A stretch of 43,328 nucleotides of DNA, from NCBI GenBank assembly GCA_021324545.1, contig JAJPIX010000025.1:1-43328 (forward strand), read 5' to 3'. A program made the position numbers and the translations under genes. This document shows positions 7,918 to 16,731 of this stretch, one piece after another. How positions within the stretch are numbered: the stretch's first letter is position 1; every line of letters starts with the position of its first letter. The notes beneath the pieces were generated by a model. The model was not told the DNA's origin and made no database searches. It saw only the letters and a program-made list of their open reading frames with translations. The DNA is from Alphaproteobacteria bacterium (GTDB lineage Bacteria > Pseudomonadota > Alphaproteobacteria > Micropepsales > Micropepsaceae).

Positions 7918-8904
7918 TCACAACATCGCCGGGATCACGCGGTCGGGCGGTTTGTGGCCGTCGGCGAAGGTCTTGATGTTCACGATCACCTTCTCGCCCA
8001 TGTCGATGCGGCCTTCCAGCGTGGCCGATGCCATGTGCGGCAGCAGCACCACATTGGGCAGCTTCTTCAGCTTGGGATTGATGTCGGGCTCGTTCTCGAA
8101 CACATCCAGGCCCGCGCCCGCCAGTTCGCCCGCCTCCAGCATGCGCGCCAGCGCATTCTCGTCGATGATTTCGCCGCGCGCGGTGTTCACGATATAGGCT
8201 TGCGGCTTCATCATCTTCAGCCGCCTGGCCGACAGCAGGTGAAACGTCGCCGGCGTATGCGGGCAGTTCACGCTCACGATGTCCATGCGCGCCAGCATCT
8301 GGTCGAGGCTGTCCCAATAGGTGGCCTCCAGCTCCTGCTCGATCCTGTGATGCACCGGCTTGCGGTTGTGATAGTGGATCTGCAGGCCGAAGGCTTTCGC
8401 GCGCCGCGCCAGCGCCTGCCCGATGCGGCCCATGCCCACGATGCCAAGGCGCTTGCCCCAAAGCCTGTGCCCCAGCATCCACCCGGGTGACCATCCCTTG
8501 AATCCGTCATGCTCCAGCGTTTCGGCGCCCTCCACCACGCGGCGCAGCACGGCAAGAATCAGCGCCATCGTCATGTCGGCGGTGTCTTCGGTCAGCACGC
8601 CCGGCGTGTTGGTCACCGTGATGCCGCGGGACAGCGCGGTCTTCACGTCGATGTTGTCCACGCCGTTGCCGAAATTGGCGATGAGCTTCAGCCGTTCGCC
8701 CGCGCGCACCAGCACCTTGGAGTCGATCCGGTCGGTCACGGTCGGCACCAGAACGTCGGCCGTCTGCATCGCCTCCACCAGTTCGCCCTGGGTCATGGGC
8801 CTGTCGTCGTCATTGAAGCGGGCATCGAAAAGCTCCCGCATCCGGATCTCGATCGGCGCGGGCAGCTTTCGGGTCACGATGACCAGCGGCTTCTTGGCAG
8901 GCAT
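7918..8904 (-). CDS. D-2-hydroxyacid dehydrogenase (glyoxylate/hydroxypyruvate reductase-like)
   Basis: 328 residues. It reduces 2-oxoacids such as glyoxylate to D-2-hydroxyacids with NAD(P)H. The Rossmann motif is GMGRIG (157-162). The catalytic triad is R243 (NTARGE), E272 (DVFENEP) and H290 (LLPHMASA). FGNGVDNID (78-86) is the substrate loop. The exact substrate is not readable. The ATG at 8904 follows AGAGGGAG. An HNH nuclease gene follows nine bases after the stop. The upstream region shares two palindromic operator-like sites with the divergent transporter, one of which overlaps a possible -35. Confidence 0.92.
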   Translation of the reverse strand: MPAKKPLVIVTRKLPAPIEIRMRELFDARFNDDDRPMTQGELVEAMQTADVLVPTVTDRIDSKVLVRAGERLKLIANFGNGVDNIDVKTALSRGITVTNTPGVLTEDTADMTMALILAVLRRVVEGAETLEHDGFKGWSPGWMLGHRLWGKRLGIVGMGRIGQALARRAKAFGLQIHYHNRKPVHHRIEQELEATYWDSLDQMLARMDIVSVNCPHTPATFHLLSARRLKMMKPQAYIVNTARGEIIDENALARMLEAGELAGAGLDVFENEPDINPKLKKLPNVVLLPHMASATLEGRIDMGEKVIVNIKTFADGHKPPDRVIPAML

Positions 8905-8947
8905 GGAATCTCCCTCTGTCCTTCGCCTCATACCAGACCCGGCCAGC

Positions 8948-8992
8948 GTTTGAAAGTTTCAGAATTGCCGCATATCCTGTTTGAAAATTTCA
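8948..8992. promoter_or_regulatory. Two direct copies of a palindromic operator-like site
   Basis: GTTTGAAAGTTTCA at 8948-8961 and GTTTGAAAATTTCA at 8979-8992 differ at one base. Each contains the dyad TGAAA-N-TTTCA. They are 31 bp apart, about three helical turns, so a regulator would bind both on one face. The first overlaps a possible leftward -35 (TTTCAA, 17-bp spacer, TATGAG) for the dehydrogenase. The second is 75 bp upstream of the transporter start. The binding protein is unknown. Confidence 0.5.
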
Positions 8993-9067
8993 TCCTTGGC
9001 CGCTTGCCAACAGGGTTTGCACCCTCTTAGCTAGCGCAAGCAAAAACAGAACGCATCGGTTGGGCGC

Positions 9068-10618
9068 GTGAACATTCCGGATCTGTCGAGCGAGGGGCAA
9101 ACCCGCGCAGCAAACGCGCCTGCGCTCCAGAACGATCCGGCCGTGGGCGAGCTGTCGGGCTCGCCGGCCTCTGTGGCCATCGCCGAAGCCGGCGCCATTG
9201 CCTGGCTCACCCGCATCCCGCCCGATCCGTCGGCGACCGGCGGCCGGATGGCGAGCCGGCTCGGGCAAACCTCATGGGCGCTCTACGAATGGGCGCGCAA
9301 TCCCTTCGTTCTTCTGATGACGATCTATCTGTTTGCGCCCTATTTCGCCAAGCAGGTGGTGGGCGATCCCGTGCGCGGCCAGGCGCTGGCCGGCGCCATC
9401 CAGGCGTACAGCGGCATTGTCATCGCCATTCTTGCACCCTTTCTCGGCGCCATCGCCGACAGCGGCGGCCGGCGCAAACCCTGGATCGCGTTCTATACGC
9501 TCGTGCTGGCGGGGGCGATGTTCGTTCTGTGGTTCGCCATGCCGCATGCGGCCGGCTGGAGCCTGTTCTTCATCGGCGCGGCATGGGCGGCCGCGAATGT
9601 GGCGTTTGAATTCTCGGCCGTGTTCCACAACTCGCTGCTTCCCACGATCACCAGCCAGCGCGGCGTTGCGGGCCTTTCGGGGCTGGGGCTGGCGCTCGGC
9701 AATGCCGCCGGAATCATCCTTCTGCTCTTCATGCTGATTGCGTTTGCGCTGCCGGGCGTCGTGCACTGGAGCTTCATTCCCGCCCGGCCGCTCTTTGGCG
9801 TGAACCAGGCGCTGCATGAGCCGGAACGGCTGTCCGGTCCGGTGGGCGCGATATGGCTTCTGCTCTTCAGCCTGCCGCTGTTTCTGTTCACGCCCGACAG
9901 GCCCTCGTCGAAACTGTCGCTGTTCCGCGCGATGATCGAAGGCATCCGAAGCGTCATCCGCACGATCCGCAGCCTGAAGCATTACCGCAATGTCGGGCTC
10001 TACCTTCTGGCGCGGCTATTCTTCAACGACGGCATGACGGCGGTGCTTGTGTTCGGCGGCATTTACGCGGCCACCACATTCCACTGGGGTCCGATCTCCA
10101 GCCTGATTTACGGAATCGTGCTCAGCATCTTCGCCGTGCTTGGCGGTTTCTTCGGCGGCTTCATCGACAACCTGTTCGGATCCAAGCGCGCCATCTTCAT
10201 CAGCATCGGGGGCACAGCGCTGTTTCTTCTCATCTCCTTCGGCATCACGCCCGATCACATCCTGTTTGTGCCCTACGATCCGCAAACGCCGCGCGTGTGG
10301 TCGCTGCCGTTCTTCAACACCTGGCCCGAGCTTGTCTTCCTCGGAAGCGTGAACTTCATCGCCGTGCTGATCACAGCCGGTTATGCCAACAGCCGCACCA
10401 TGCTCGCGCGCATCGCGCCCACCGAAAAGATGGCGGAGTTCTTCGGCCTCTATTCTCTTTCCGGCCAGTCCACCAGCTTTCTCGCCACGGGCTTTGTCAG
10501 CTGGCTCACGCTGGTTTCGCAGAGCCAGCGCATCGGGCTTCTGGGCGAAGTGTTGTTCTTGTCCGTCGGGCTTGTCCTGATGATCTTCGTGCGCGAAGAG
10601 CGGGCGAAATCGGTTTGA
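9068..10618 (+). CDS. MFS transporter, UMF1 (Atg22-like) family, copy 1
   Basis: 516 residues. A hydrophilic N-terminal stretch of about 70 residues precedes roughly twelve membrane segments. RLGQTSWALYEWARNP opens the transporter domain. The loop GAIADSGGRRKPWI is the major-facilitator loop 2-3 signature, and [22 protein letters not shown] is typical of the UMF1/Atg22 branch. Substrate is unknown; members are proposed to export amino acids or small metabolites. The start is GTG at 9068, with only a weak ribosome binding site. The stop overlaps the start of a paralogue, so the pair is co-transcribed. The divergent spacer to the left carries two palindromic sites. Confidence 0.88.
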   Translation: MNIPDLSSEGQTRAANAPALQNDPAVGELSGSPASVAIAEAGAIAWLTRIPPDPSATGGRMASRLGQTSWALYEWARNPFVLLMTIYLFAPYFAKQVVGDPVRGQALAGAIQAYSGIVIAILAPFLGAIADSGGRRKPWIAFYTLVLAGAMFVLWFAMPHAAGWSLFFIGAAWAAANVAFEFSAVFHNSLLPTITSQRGVAGLSGLGLALGNAAGIILLLFMLIAFALPGVVHWSFIPARPLFGVNQALHEPERLSGPVGAIWLLLFSLPLFLFTPDRPSSKLSLFRAMIEGIRSVIRTIRSLKHYRNVGLYLLARLFFNDGMTAVLVFGGIYAATTFHWGPISSLIYGIVLSIFAVLGGFFGGFIDNLFGSKRAIFISIGGTALFLLISFGITPDHILFVPYDPQTPRVWSLPFFNTWPELVFLGSVNFIAVLITAGYANSRTMLARIAPTEKMAEFFGLYSLSGQSTSFLATGFVSWLTLVSQSQRIGLLGEVLFLSVGLVLMIFVREERAKSV

Positions 10619-12102
10619 GCGCAGCAGGGAACCAGTCGCACGCCTCCGGCGATGCCGCGCGCGCAGCCGCGGCAGAGCATTATGCGGCGCCGGCCGAAAC
10701 CCTGATCGGCGCCGAAGCGGGCATTGCGGAGCTTGCGGAAAGCACTGCCGAAGGCGGCGCGCCCGCCAGCCGCCTCGGCCAATGGGCCTGGGCGCTCTAC
10801 GAAGGCGCGCGCGATCCGAACATCGTGTTCCAGATTTACGTCATCTCGCCCTTCTTCGCGACCGTGATGATGCGCGATCCGGTGCGCGGCCAGGAACTGT
10901 GGGGCGACATCGCCGCCTACAGCGGCTACATCACGGCCGTTCTCTGCCCCTTCTTCGGCGCCATTGCCGATCGCGGCGGCCCCCGCAAGCCGTGGCTGGC
11001 GTTGTTCAGCGTGCTGATGGTCCTGAGTTTCGCCGGCACATGGTTCGGCGTGCCGGATTCCGACGCAACGCAGCTGTTCCTCGTTTCGGCCGCGCTCGTC
11101 GTCAACAATATCGTGTTCGAGTTTTCCAACGCCTTTCATGGCGCCATGCTGTCGCGCATCGCGCCGCTCTCGCGCATCGGCGGGCTGTCGGGCCTTTCCT
11201 ACGCCTTGGGCAGCGGCGCGGGCTTCGTGCTGATGCTGATCTTCCTTCTTCTGTTTCTTCTGCCGCATCCGGCGATCGCGCTGCCCGATCATGTGGCCGA
11301 GCGCCTCTCCGGCCCGGTGTCGGCGGTGTGGATGCTGGTTTTCGCGATCCCGCTTTTTCTGTTCACGCCCGACCGTCCGCGCAGCGATCTGCCGCTGCGG
11401 CAGGCGATATACGATGGCATCGCTGCCGTGATGTCCACGCTGAGAAGCCTGAAGCGCTATGGCAATGTCGCCCATTACATCGGCGCGCGCACGCTGTTCA
11501 ACGACGGCCTGACAGGCGTGCTCACCTTCAGCGGCATTTACATCGCCGGCACGTTCCATCTCGACGCGCTGCCGATGACGGCCTTCGGGCTTCTGATCGT
11601 GCTGAGCGGCGCGCTGGGCGGATTTTTCGGCGGCTGGCTCGACAACCGCTTCGGATCGAAGGTGGCCCTCCTGATCACGGTCGGGGGCACGGCGATTCTC
11701 TTTGCGCTGGGGCTGACGATGGGCCCCGACCGCCTGTTCTGGTTTTTCATCTTCGATCCGCACGGCGCGCCAGTCTTGCCGGTGCCGTTGTTCGATACCT
11801 GGCCGAAGCTCGTCTATGCGGTGCTGGCCTGCCTCAACGCGGCCTTCGTGGTGGGGGCCTATGCCAACAACCGCACCATGCTCGCGCGCATCGCGCCGAT
11901 TCCGAAGATGACGGAATTTTTCGGGCTGATGTCGCTGTCGGGCACGGCCGCCACGTTTCTTGCGCCCGTCAGCGTGAGCCTTCTGACCGCCTGGACGCAT
12001 TCCCAGCGCGGCGGTCTGATCGCTATCGTCGTGCTTCTGGTGGCAGGCTGGCTCTGGCTCCTGCATGTGAAGGAAGAGCGCGCCGCCCCTGAGGTTCAGT
12101 GA
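10615..12102 (+). CDS. MFS transporter, UMF1 (Atg22-like) family, copy 2
   Basis: 495 residues, a paralogue of the preceding gene with the same layout. It has a hydrophilic leader of about 50 residues, then [29 protein letters not shown] and [22 protein letters not shown]. About twelve membrane segments are visible. The likely start is TTG at 10615, which overlaps the stop of copy 1 (TTGA); the frame is open upstream only as antisense-like filler. Divergence between the copies is clear in the loops, so they may have different substrates or form a heteromer (inference). The 3' end overlaps the convergent purH by 7 bases. Confidence 0.85.
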   Translation: MSAAGNQSHASGDAARAAAAEHYAAPAETLIGAEAGIAELAESTAEGGAPASRLGQWAWALYEGARDPNIVFQIYVISPFFATVMMRDPVRGQELWGDIAAYSGYITAVLCPFFGAIADRGGPRKPWLALFSVLMVLSFAGTWFGVPDSDATQLFLVSAALVVNNIVFEFSNAFHGAMLSRIAPLSRIGGLSGLSYALGSGAGFVLMLIFLLLFLLPHPAIALPDHVAERLSGPVSAVWMLVFAIPLFLFTPDRPRSDLPLRQAIYDGIAAVMSTLRSLKRYGNVAHYIGARTLFNDGLTGVLTFSGIYIAGTFHLDALPMTAFGLLIVLSGALGGFFGGWLDNRFGSKVALLITVGGTAILFALGLTMGPDRLFWFFIFDPHGAPVLPVPLFDTWPKLVYAVLACLNAAFVVGAYANNRTMLARIAPIPKMTEFFGLMSLSGTAATFLAPVSVSLLTAWTHSQRGGLIAIVVLLVAGWLWLLHVKEERAAPEVQ

Positions 12103-13691
12103 CGGAAATGACGGATTCCCGTGAAGACCATCGCAAGGTCCGCGTCGTCGGCGGCCTTGATGACGTCTTCGTCGCGGATCGAGCCGCCCGGCTGAATGAC
12201 GGCCGTGGCGCCGGCTTCGGCCACCGCAAGAAGCCCGTCGGGGAAGGGGAAGAAGGCATCCGATGCCGCCGCAGATCCTTTCGTCATCGGTTCGGCCCAG
12301 CCGGCGGCCTTGGCCGCATCGCGCGCCTTGATCGCGGCGATGCGGGCGGAATCCACGCGGGACATTTGGCCTGCGCCGATGCCGGCGGTCTGGCCGTCCT
12401 TCGCATAGATGATGGTGTTGGATTTCACATGCTTGGCCACGGTGAAGGCGAACAGCATGTCGGCGATTTCGCGCGCGGTGGGCTTTCGCCTGGTCACGAT
12501 CTTCAGGTCGCCCGCGCCCGTGTGGGCGTTGTCGCGCGTCTGCGCCAGAAAGCCGCCGGCCACGCTTCGGATCGTCCAGCCCGCGGCGCGCGGATCGGGA
12601 AGGCCGCCCGCCACCAGCAGCCGCAGGTTTTTCTTGGCCGAAAGGATTTTCTGCGCATCCGCATCGGCGTCCGGCGCGATGATCACTTCCGTGAACAGTT
12701 TGCCGATTTCTTCGGCCGTGGCGCCGTCCAGCGTGCGGTTGAAGGCCAGGATGCCGCCGAAGGCGCTCACCGGATCGCAGGCGAGCGCCTTGCGATAGGC
12801 CTCGGCCAGCGACGATCCCAGCGCGACGCCGCAGGGATTGGCGTGCTTGATGATGGCGCAGGCCGGCGTTGCGGGATCGAACTCCGCCACCAGCTCATAG
12901 GCCGCATCGGTGTCGTTGATGTTGTTGTAGGAAAGCTCCTTGCCCTGAAGCTGTCTGGCGGTGGCCACGCCAAAGCGCTTTTCGCCCGTCACATAAAACG
13001 CCGCTTCCTGGTGCGGATTTTCGCCATAGCGCAAAGGCTGGCGCAGCAATCCCGCAAGGGCGCGCCGGCGCGGCGGCGCCTTGTCGCCATCTCTGGCAAG
13101 CTCGCCCGCCAGCCAGTTGGACACGGCCGCGTCATAGGCCGCCGTGCGCGCGTAAGCGATCTGCGCAAGCCTGCGGCGAAGGGCCAGCGTCGTGGCGCCC
13201 TTGTTCGCGGCCATCTCCTTCAGCACCGCATCGTAATCTTCCGTATCCACCACCACCGTGACCCAGTCGTGATTTTTGGAGGCGGCGCGGATCATGGCGG
13301 GGCCGCCGATGTCGATATTCTCGATCGTCTCTTCGAAGCTCGCGCCTTTTTCCACCGTGGCCTCGAAGGGATAGAGATTGGAGACAAGCAGATCGATGCC
13401 CTCGATGCCGTGCGCGCGCATGGCGGCGGCGTGATCGGGCTTGTCGCGCAGGGCGAGCAGTCCGCCATGCACCTTGGGATGCAGGGTCTTCACCCGCCCG
13501 TCCATGATTTCGGGAAAGCCCGTAACCTCCGACACATCGCTGACGGAAAGCCCCGCATCGCGCAGCGCCCTGGCCGTGCCGCCCGTGGAAATGAGCTGAA
13601 CCCCGTGGCCCGCGAGCGCCTTTGCGAATTCGGCCAGGCCCGTCTTGTCGGAAACGGAAATGAGCGCGCGGCGGATGGGGCGGAGCGTCAT
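12096..13691 (-). CDS. purH: Bifunctional AICAR formyltransferase / IMP cyclohydrolase
   Basis: 531 residues, the normal PurH length. It catalyses the last two steps of de novo IMP synthesis: 10-formyl-THF-dependent formylation of AICAR and ring closure. The N-terminal cyclohydrolase domain (about 1-145) shows [16 protein letters not shown] and GRVKTLHPK. The C-terminal transformylase domain shows RYGENPHQ (221-228) and the catalytic IKHANPCG with K282 and H283. It is cytoplasmic. It stands alone, convergent with the transporter pair and divergent from the cysteine-cluster gene. No purine-regulatory element was recognised in the 190-bp upstream gap. Confidence 0.98.
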   Translation of the reverse strand: MTLRPIRRALISVSDKTGLAEFAKALAGHGVQLISTGGTARALRDAGLSVSDVSEVTGFPEIMDGRVKTLHPKVHGGLLALRDKPDHAAAMRAHGIEGIDLLVSNLYPFEATVEKGASFEETIENIDIGGPAMIRAASKNHDWVTVVVDTEDYDAVLKEMAANKGATTLALRRRLAQIAYARTAAYDAAVSNWLAGELARDGDKAPPRRRALAGLLRQPLRYGENPHQEAAFYVTGEKRFGVATARQLQGKELSYNNINDTDAAYELVAEFDPATPACAIIKHANPCGVALGSSLAEAYRKALACDPVSAFGGILAFNRTLDGATAEEIGKLFTEVIIAPDADADAQKILSAKKNLRLLVAGGLPDPRAAGWTIRSVAGGFLAQTRDNAHTGAGDLKIVTRRKPTAREIADMLFAFTVAKHVKSNTIIYAKDGQTAGIGAGQMSRVDSARIAAIKARDAAKAAGWAEPMTKGSAAASDAFFPFPDGLLAVAEAGATAVIQPGGSIRDEDVIKAADDADLAMVFTGIRHFRH

Positions 13692-13882
13692 GGCAGACTC
13701 GGGGGCGGATGCGGGTTACCCCCGCTCTTACGCTTGGGCGCCTTCCGGCGGAAGCGGCCATAACGACACATCCACAGCCATCGGGCGCCATGCGCGATTG
13801 GGGCCGAAATGGCGCGCCGCGCGTTGTTGACCGGCGGTGAAGGCTGGGCTACCCCGCCGGGCCCCATGTTGAAGGTGCGTGT

Positions 13883-14245
13883 GTGTCCTACGATTGCAGC
13901 AAGTGTCCCGGTTACTGTTGTTCCTATCCCGTCATTCCCCTCACGCAAACCGACCTGAAGCGCATCGCCCGCCATTTCGGGCTTGGCCTCCGCGCCGCCA
14001 AAAAGAAGTTCACGGTGCCGCGCGACGACGAGCCCCTGACCATGAAGCGCAAGGCCGACCGGCATTTCGGCCGCGTCTGCCAGTTTTTCGACACAAGGAA
14101 GCGCCGCTGCACGATCTATGAGGCAAGGCCCTCGACCTGCCGCAAATACCCCGATGCCCCGCGCTGCGGCTATTACGAATTCCTGAAATTCGAGCGCGAC
14201 CTGCAGGACGACGAAAAGTTCATCGCCACGACGATCAGCATGTGA
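13883..14245 (+). CDS. YkgJ-type cysteine cluster protein
   Basis: 120 residues with eight conserved cysteines: C5, C8, C12 and C13 (CSKCPGYCC), then C66, C76, C86 and C95. This CxxCxxxCC pattern defines the YkgJ/FliB-like family, thought to bind zinc or an iron-sulphur cluster. The function is unknown. The start is GTG at 13883, with GAAGG seven bases upstream. No membrane segment or signal peptide is visible. It is a single gene between purH and the tRNA-Leu region. Confidence 0.85.
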   Translation: MSYDCSKCPGYCCSYPVIPLTQTDLKRIARHFGLGLRAAKKKFTVPRDDEPLTMKRKADRHFGRVCQFFDTRKRRCTIYEARPSTCRKYPDAPRCGYYEFLKFERDLQDDEKFIATTISM

Positions 14246-14266
14246 AGGGGCTGCGGCCGGCGCTGC

Positions 14267-14375
14267 GGTTTGTCACCCCGGCCAGGCCATGCCCCGGCAT
14301 GGCGCGAGGCCGCACACGCTTGCGCTCTCCAAGGTTTGTCACACCGGCCAAAGCCATGCCCCGGCATGGCGCGAG
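14267..14375. repeat. REP-like direct repeat pair with internal palindrome
   Basis: Two copies of a unit of about 42 bp (14267-14308 and 14333-14375) begin GGTTTGTCAC and share CCATGCCCCGGCATGGCGCG. They are 66 bp apart. Each contains a dyad, CCATGCC-CC-GGCATGG, able to form a hairpin. This looks like a repetitive extragenic palindrome family in the spacer before the tRNA. No copies were noticed elsewhere in the window. Confidence 0.55.
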
Positions 14376-14432
14376 CCGGGACCCACCGGGCAGGTTTCAC
14401 GGCGGCTTCCGGATCGCTGACATTCGGGATGG

Positions 14433-14461
14433 TTGGCGAACGCCGCCCGCCTTGGTAGAGA
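14433..14461 (+). promoter_or_regulatory. Candidate promoter of tRNA-Leu
   Basis: TTGGCG at 14433-14438 and TAGAGA at 14456-14461 have a 17-bp spacer. Transcription would start near 14468, four bases before the mature tRNA. The tRNA-Ser promoter candidate in this window has the same geometry. Confidence 0.4.
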
Positions 14462-14471
14462 TGTCGCTCGG

Positions 14472-14557
14472 GCCCGAGTGGTGGAACGGTAGACGCACTG
14501 GACTCAAAATCCAGCGCCCGCAAGGGCATGTCGGTTCAAGTCCGACCTCGGGCACCA
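14472..14557 (+). tRNA. tRNA-Leu (anticodon CAA)
   Basis: The acceptor stem GCCCGAG pairs with CTCGGGC and is followed by an encoded ACCA. The anticodon stem-loop is CTGGA-CTCAAAA-TCCAG with anticodon CAA, reading UUG. A long variable arm (CGCCCGCAAGGGCAT) marks a class II tRNA. The T-arm is GTCGG-TTCAAGT-CCGAC. The gene is 86 nt including CCA. Confidence 0.96.
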
Positions 14558-14753
14558 TTGTCTTCCCCAATTCGTCAGATCGTTTTGTCGATCCGGTCCG
14601 GGAGGATTTCCATCAGTCGAAGCACGGCGTCGAAGCACGGCCCGTCCCGGTTCTGGCAGGGCTAAGCAAGGGATGGCACGGCGGATAATGGCTCTGTGCG
14701 CTGCAGATTGTGTGGCGAATGGGGATTGGGCGGCGTTTTCGATGTAAGCGATT

Positions 14754-14814
14754 GCTGACATTTTGGGATTGTCAGCGCTCGTTTACATTGCTATGATGTC
14801 AGCGAACGTTGACA
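14754..14814 (+). promoter_or_regulatory. hipBA promoter with two operator dyads
   Basis: TTGTCA (14769-14774), a 17-bp spacer and TATGAT (14792-14797) form a near-consensus promoter starting about 20 bases before hipB. One dyad, GCTGACA-N9-TGTCAGC (14754-14776), covers the -35. A second, TGTCAGCGAACGTTGACA (14797-14814), covers the end of the -10 and the start site. Both share the half-site TGTCAgCG, as expected for cooperative autorepression by HipB. Confidence 0.65.
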
Positions 14815-14824
14815 GAGCCTCCCC

Positions 14825-15109
14825 ATGCCGCGCATCCGCACCGCTGTCGATCTGGGCACAGTTATTCGCAACCGGCGCAAGCAGCTTGGCCTTGACCAGG
14901 CGACGCTCGCCAAGCGGATCGGCGCAACTCGCCAATGGGTCATCGGCGTCGAGCGCGGAAAGCCCCGCGCCGAACTCGGCCTGGTTCTTCGCGCGCTGGA
15001 CGCACTTGGTATCCCGCTTGCTGCCGGCGGTAAAACAGGCGGCGCATCCGTGCCGCCCGTCGATATTGACGCGATTGTGCGCTCCGCCAGGAAGGGCACG
15101 CCGCGATGA
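14825..15109 (+). CDS. hipB: HipB-like HTH antitoxin/repressor
   Basis: 94 residues. A lambda-repressor-type helix-turn-helix spans about 10-65 (GTVIRNRRKQLGLDQATLAK, then RIGATRQWVIGVERGK). A short tail follows. HipB binds operators upstream of its own gene and neutralises the HipA kinase. The gene overlaps hipA by ATGA. Two dyads directly upstream fit autoregulation. The ribosome binding site is weak and the leader is only about 20 nt. Confidence 0.9.
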   Translation: MPRIRTAVDLGTVIRNRRKQLGLDQATLAKRIGATRQWVIGVERGKPRAELGLVLRALDALGIPLAAGGKTGGASVPPVDIDAIVRSARKGTPR

Positions 15110-16395
15110 CCAGGGAACTCGTCGCGCTTCTGGCCGGCCACGAAGTCGGCCGTATTCATCAAGACAAGCGTGGGAAGCTCTCCTTGCGCTACGATCGCGA
15201 TTGGCGGGAGGCGGACAATGCGTATCCGCTATCCCTTTCCATGCCGCTCGCCGCCGAAGAGCATGGCAACGATGTTGTCACGGCGTTTCTCTGGGGCCTG
15301 CTTCCCGATAACGAATTCGTGCTCGAACGCTGGGCCAGGAAATACCAGGTCTCGGCGCGCAATCCCTTCGCCCTGCTGTCCCATGTCGGAGAGGACTGCG
15401 CGGGGGCGGTGCAATTCGTCTCACCTGAACGGCTGGATGCTGTCAGAAGCGGCGCGGATGACCGCGTCGAGTGGTTGGACGAACGGGCCATCGCCGAACG
15501 GCTGCGCTTGCTCAGGAAAGATCACGCCGCGTGGCGCCTGCCACGTGACACCGGTCAGTTCAGCCTTGCCGGAGCGCAGCCCAAGACCGCGCTGCTTTTC
15601 CAGAACGGGAAATGGGGGATTCCGTCCGGACGCATCCCGACCACCCATATCCTGAAACCGCCCACCGGACGGTTTGACGGTCATGCCGAGAATGAACATG
15701 TCTGCCTATTGCTCGCCCGCGCCCTGGGCCTTCCCACCGCGACATCGCAGGTGATGAAGTTCGAACGTGAAATCGCCATCGTCGTCGAACGCTACGACCG
15801 GCTCCGCTCGGGCAACGAAATCATTCGCGTCCACCAGGAGGACATGTGCCAGGCGCTCGGCATCATGCCGACGCGCAAATATCAGGCTGAAGGTGGTCCC
15901 GGCATCGCTGACATCATCAATCTGCTGCGCACGCATTCCAGCGAGCGCAGCGAGGATGTGGCGACGTTCGTTAACTCCATCGCGTTTAACTGGCTCATCG
16001 CCGGAACCGACACGCACGCCAAGAATTATTCCTTGCTGTTAACGGCGGGTCCGCGCGTGCGTCTCGCGCCGCTTTACGACATCGCCAGTGTCCTGCCGTA
16101 CGGCGACATCGACCTTCAGAAGGCGAAGTTCTCCATGAAGATCGGGGGCGAGTATCTCGTTATGCAGATTGCTTCGCGGCAATGGAAAAAACTCGTTCGC
16201 GAAGTCCATATTGATGCCGACGAATTCATGGCAACGTTGCTCGCCACCGCACGGCGCCTGCCCGACGAAGTGAGCAAAGTTCGTGCGCGTGTCCATCGGG
16301 AAGGGCTTGATCTTGCCATTGTCGGCAGGCTGACAGATCGATTGATTGAGCGGGCGATGGAATGCGAGCGAGCACTTCGGCAGACGAGGCGTTGA
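15106..16395 (+). CDS. hipA: HipA-like serine/threonine kinase toxin
   Basis: 429 residues, close to E. coli HipA (440). HipA phosphorylates glutamyl-tRNA synthetase and induces persistence; the target here is unproved. An N-subdomain (about 1-110) is followed by FSLAGAQPK with S153, the position of the inhibitory autophosphorylation serine. THILKP follows. The catalytic loop is GTDTHAKN (D302, N307), and the metal-binding motif is LYDIAS (D325). All kinase residues are present, so the toxin should be active. It is translationally coupled to hipB by a 4-bp overlap and lies next to a tRNA gene, but no attachment-site duplication was seen. Confidence 0.93.
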   Translation: MTRELVALLAGHEVGRIHQDKRGKLSLRYDRDWREADNAYPLSLSMPLAAEEHGNDVVTAFLWGLLPDNEFVLERWARKYQVSARNPFALLSHVGEDCAGAVQFVSPERLDAVRSGADDRVEWLDERAIAERLRLLRKDHAAWRLPRDTGQFSLAGAQPKTALLFQNGKWGIPSGRIPTTHILKPPTGRFDGHAENEHVCLLLARALGLPTATSQVMKFEREIAIVVERYDRLRSGNEIIRVHQEDMCQALGIMPTRKYQAEGGPGIADIINLLRTHSSERSEDVATFVNSIAFNWLIAGTDTHAKNYSLLLTAGPRVRLAPLYDIASVLPYGDIDLQKAKFSMKIGGEYLVMQIASRQWKKLVREVHIDADEFMATLLATARRLPDEVSKVRARVHREGLDLAIVGRLTDRLIERAMECERALRQTRR

Positions 16396-16731
16396 CATAT
16401 CTGACAGCGCGCAGAATTCTTGTATTTCTTCCTAAAATATCTTATCCTTGAGCCGGCGATTCGCGGGGGTGGCCGGGGCCGGCCGCTTTGGCCCCTGTTT
16501 GCCCGTTTTTCGTCCCCGGCGGCACGGAGGAGGAGTGGGGGAGGGGGGGGTCCGGATTTTCTGAAAAACAACTACAAGATATAGGATAAAAGTCGCCATA
16601 TCTTGTGCCGCGGGGCCGCCTCTGCGGCTTTTCAGCAAAGCTTTGCGCGTTTTCTGCAAACGAATATCCCGCCGGCCCGCAAGATGTTGCGTCGGGGCGC
16701 AATTTCCGCCCAGCCGCGCTAGGAAGGCGCC
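16396..16731. other. Intergenic region without a gene, with G-tract and inverted repeat
   Basis: No credible reading frame lies between hipA and rlmJ. The region holds a purine tract with an eight-G run (16526-16550). It also holds a 9-bp inverted repeat, ACAAGATAT / ATATCTTGT, with a 15-bp spacer (16574-16606), and a 12-bp palindrome GCAAAGCTTTGC (16634-16645). Its first part is unusually AT-rich for this window, which may mark foreign sequence accompanying hipBA (inference). Confidence 0.5.
16615..16633 (+). terminator. Possible intrinsic terminator
   Basis: GCCGC-CTCT-GCGGC followed by TTTTC. The stem is short (5 bp) but GC-rich. It lies 220 bp after hipA and before rlmJ, so it may end hipBA readthrough. 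Confidence 0.35.

Noticed and set aside
10450-12066. A 538-codon open frame opposite the second UMF1 transporter
   Set aside because: The product is rich in His, Gln and Arg with no motif, as expected for the complement of a membrane protein gene.
12099-13763. A 554-codon open frame opposite purH
   Set aside because: It is a shadow of a clear housekeeping gene, with no motif or ribosome binding site.
14472-16731. Integrated element at tRNA-Leu carrying hipBA
   Set aside because: There is no integrase gene, and I saw no second copy of the tRNA 3' end downstream, so attachment sites are unsupported.
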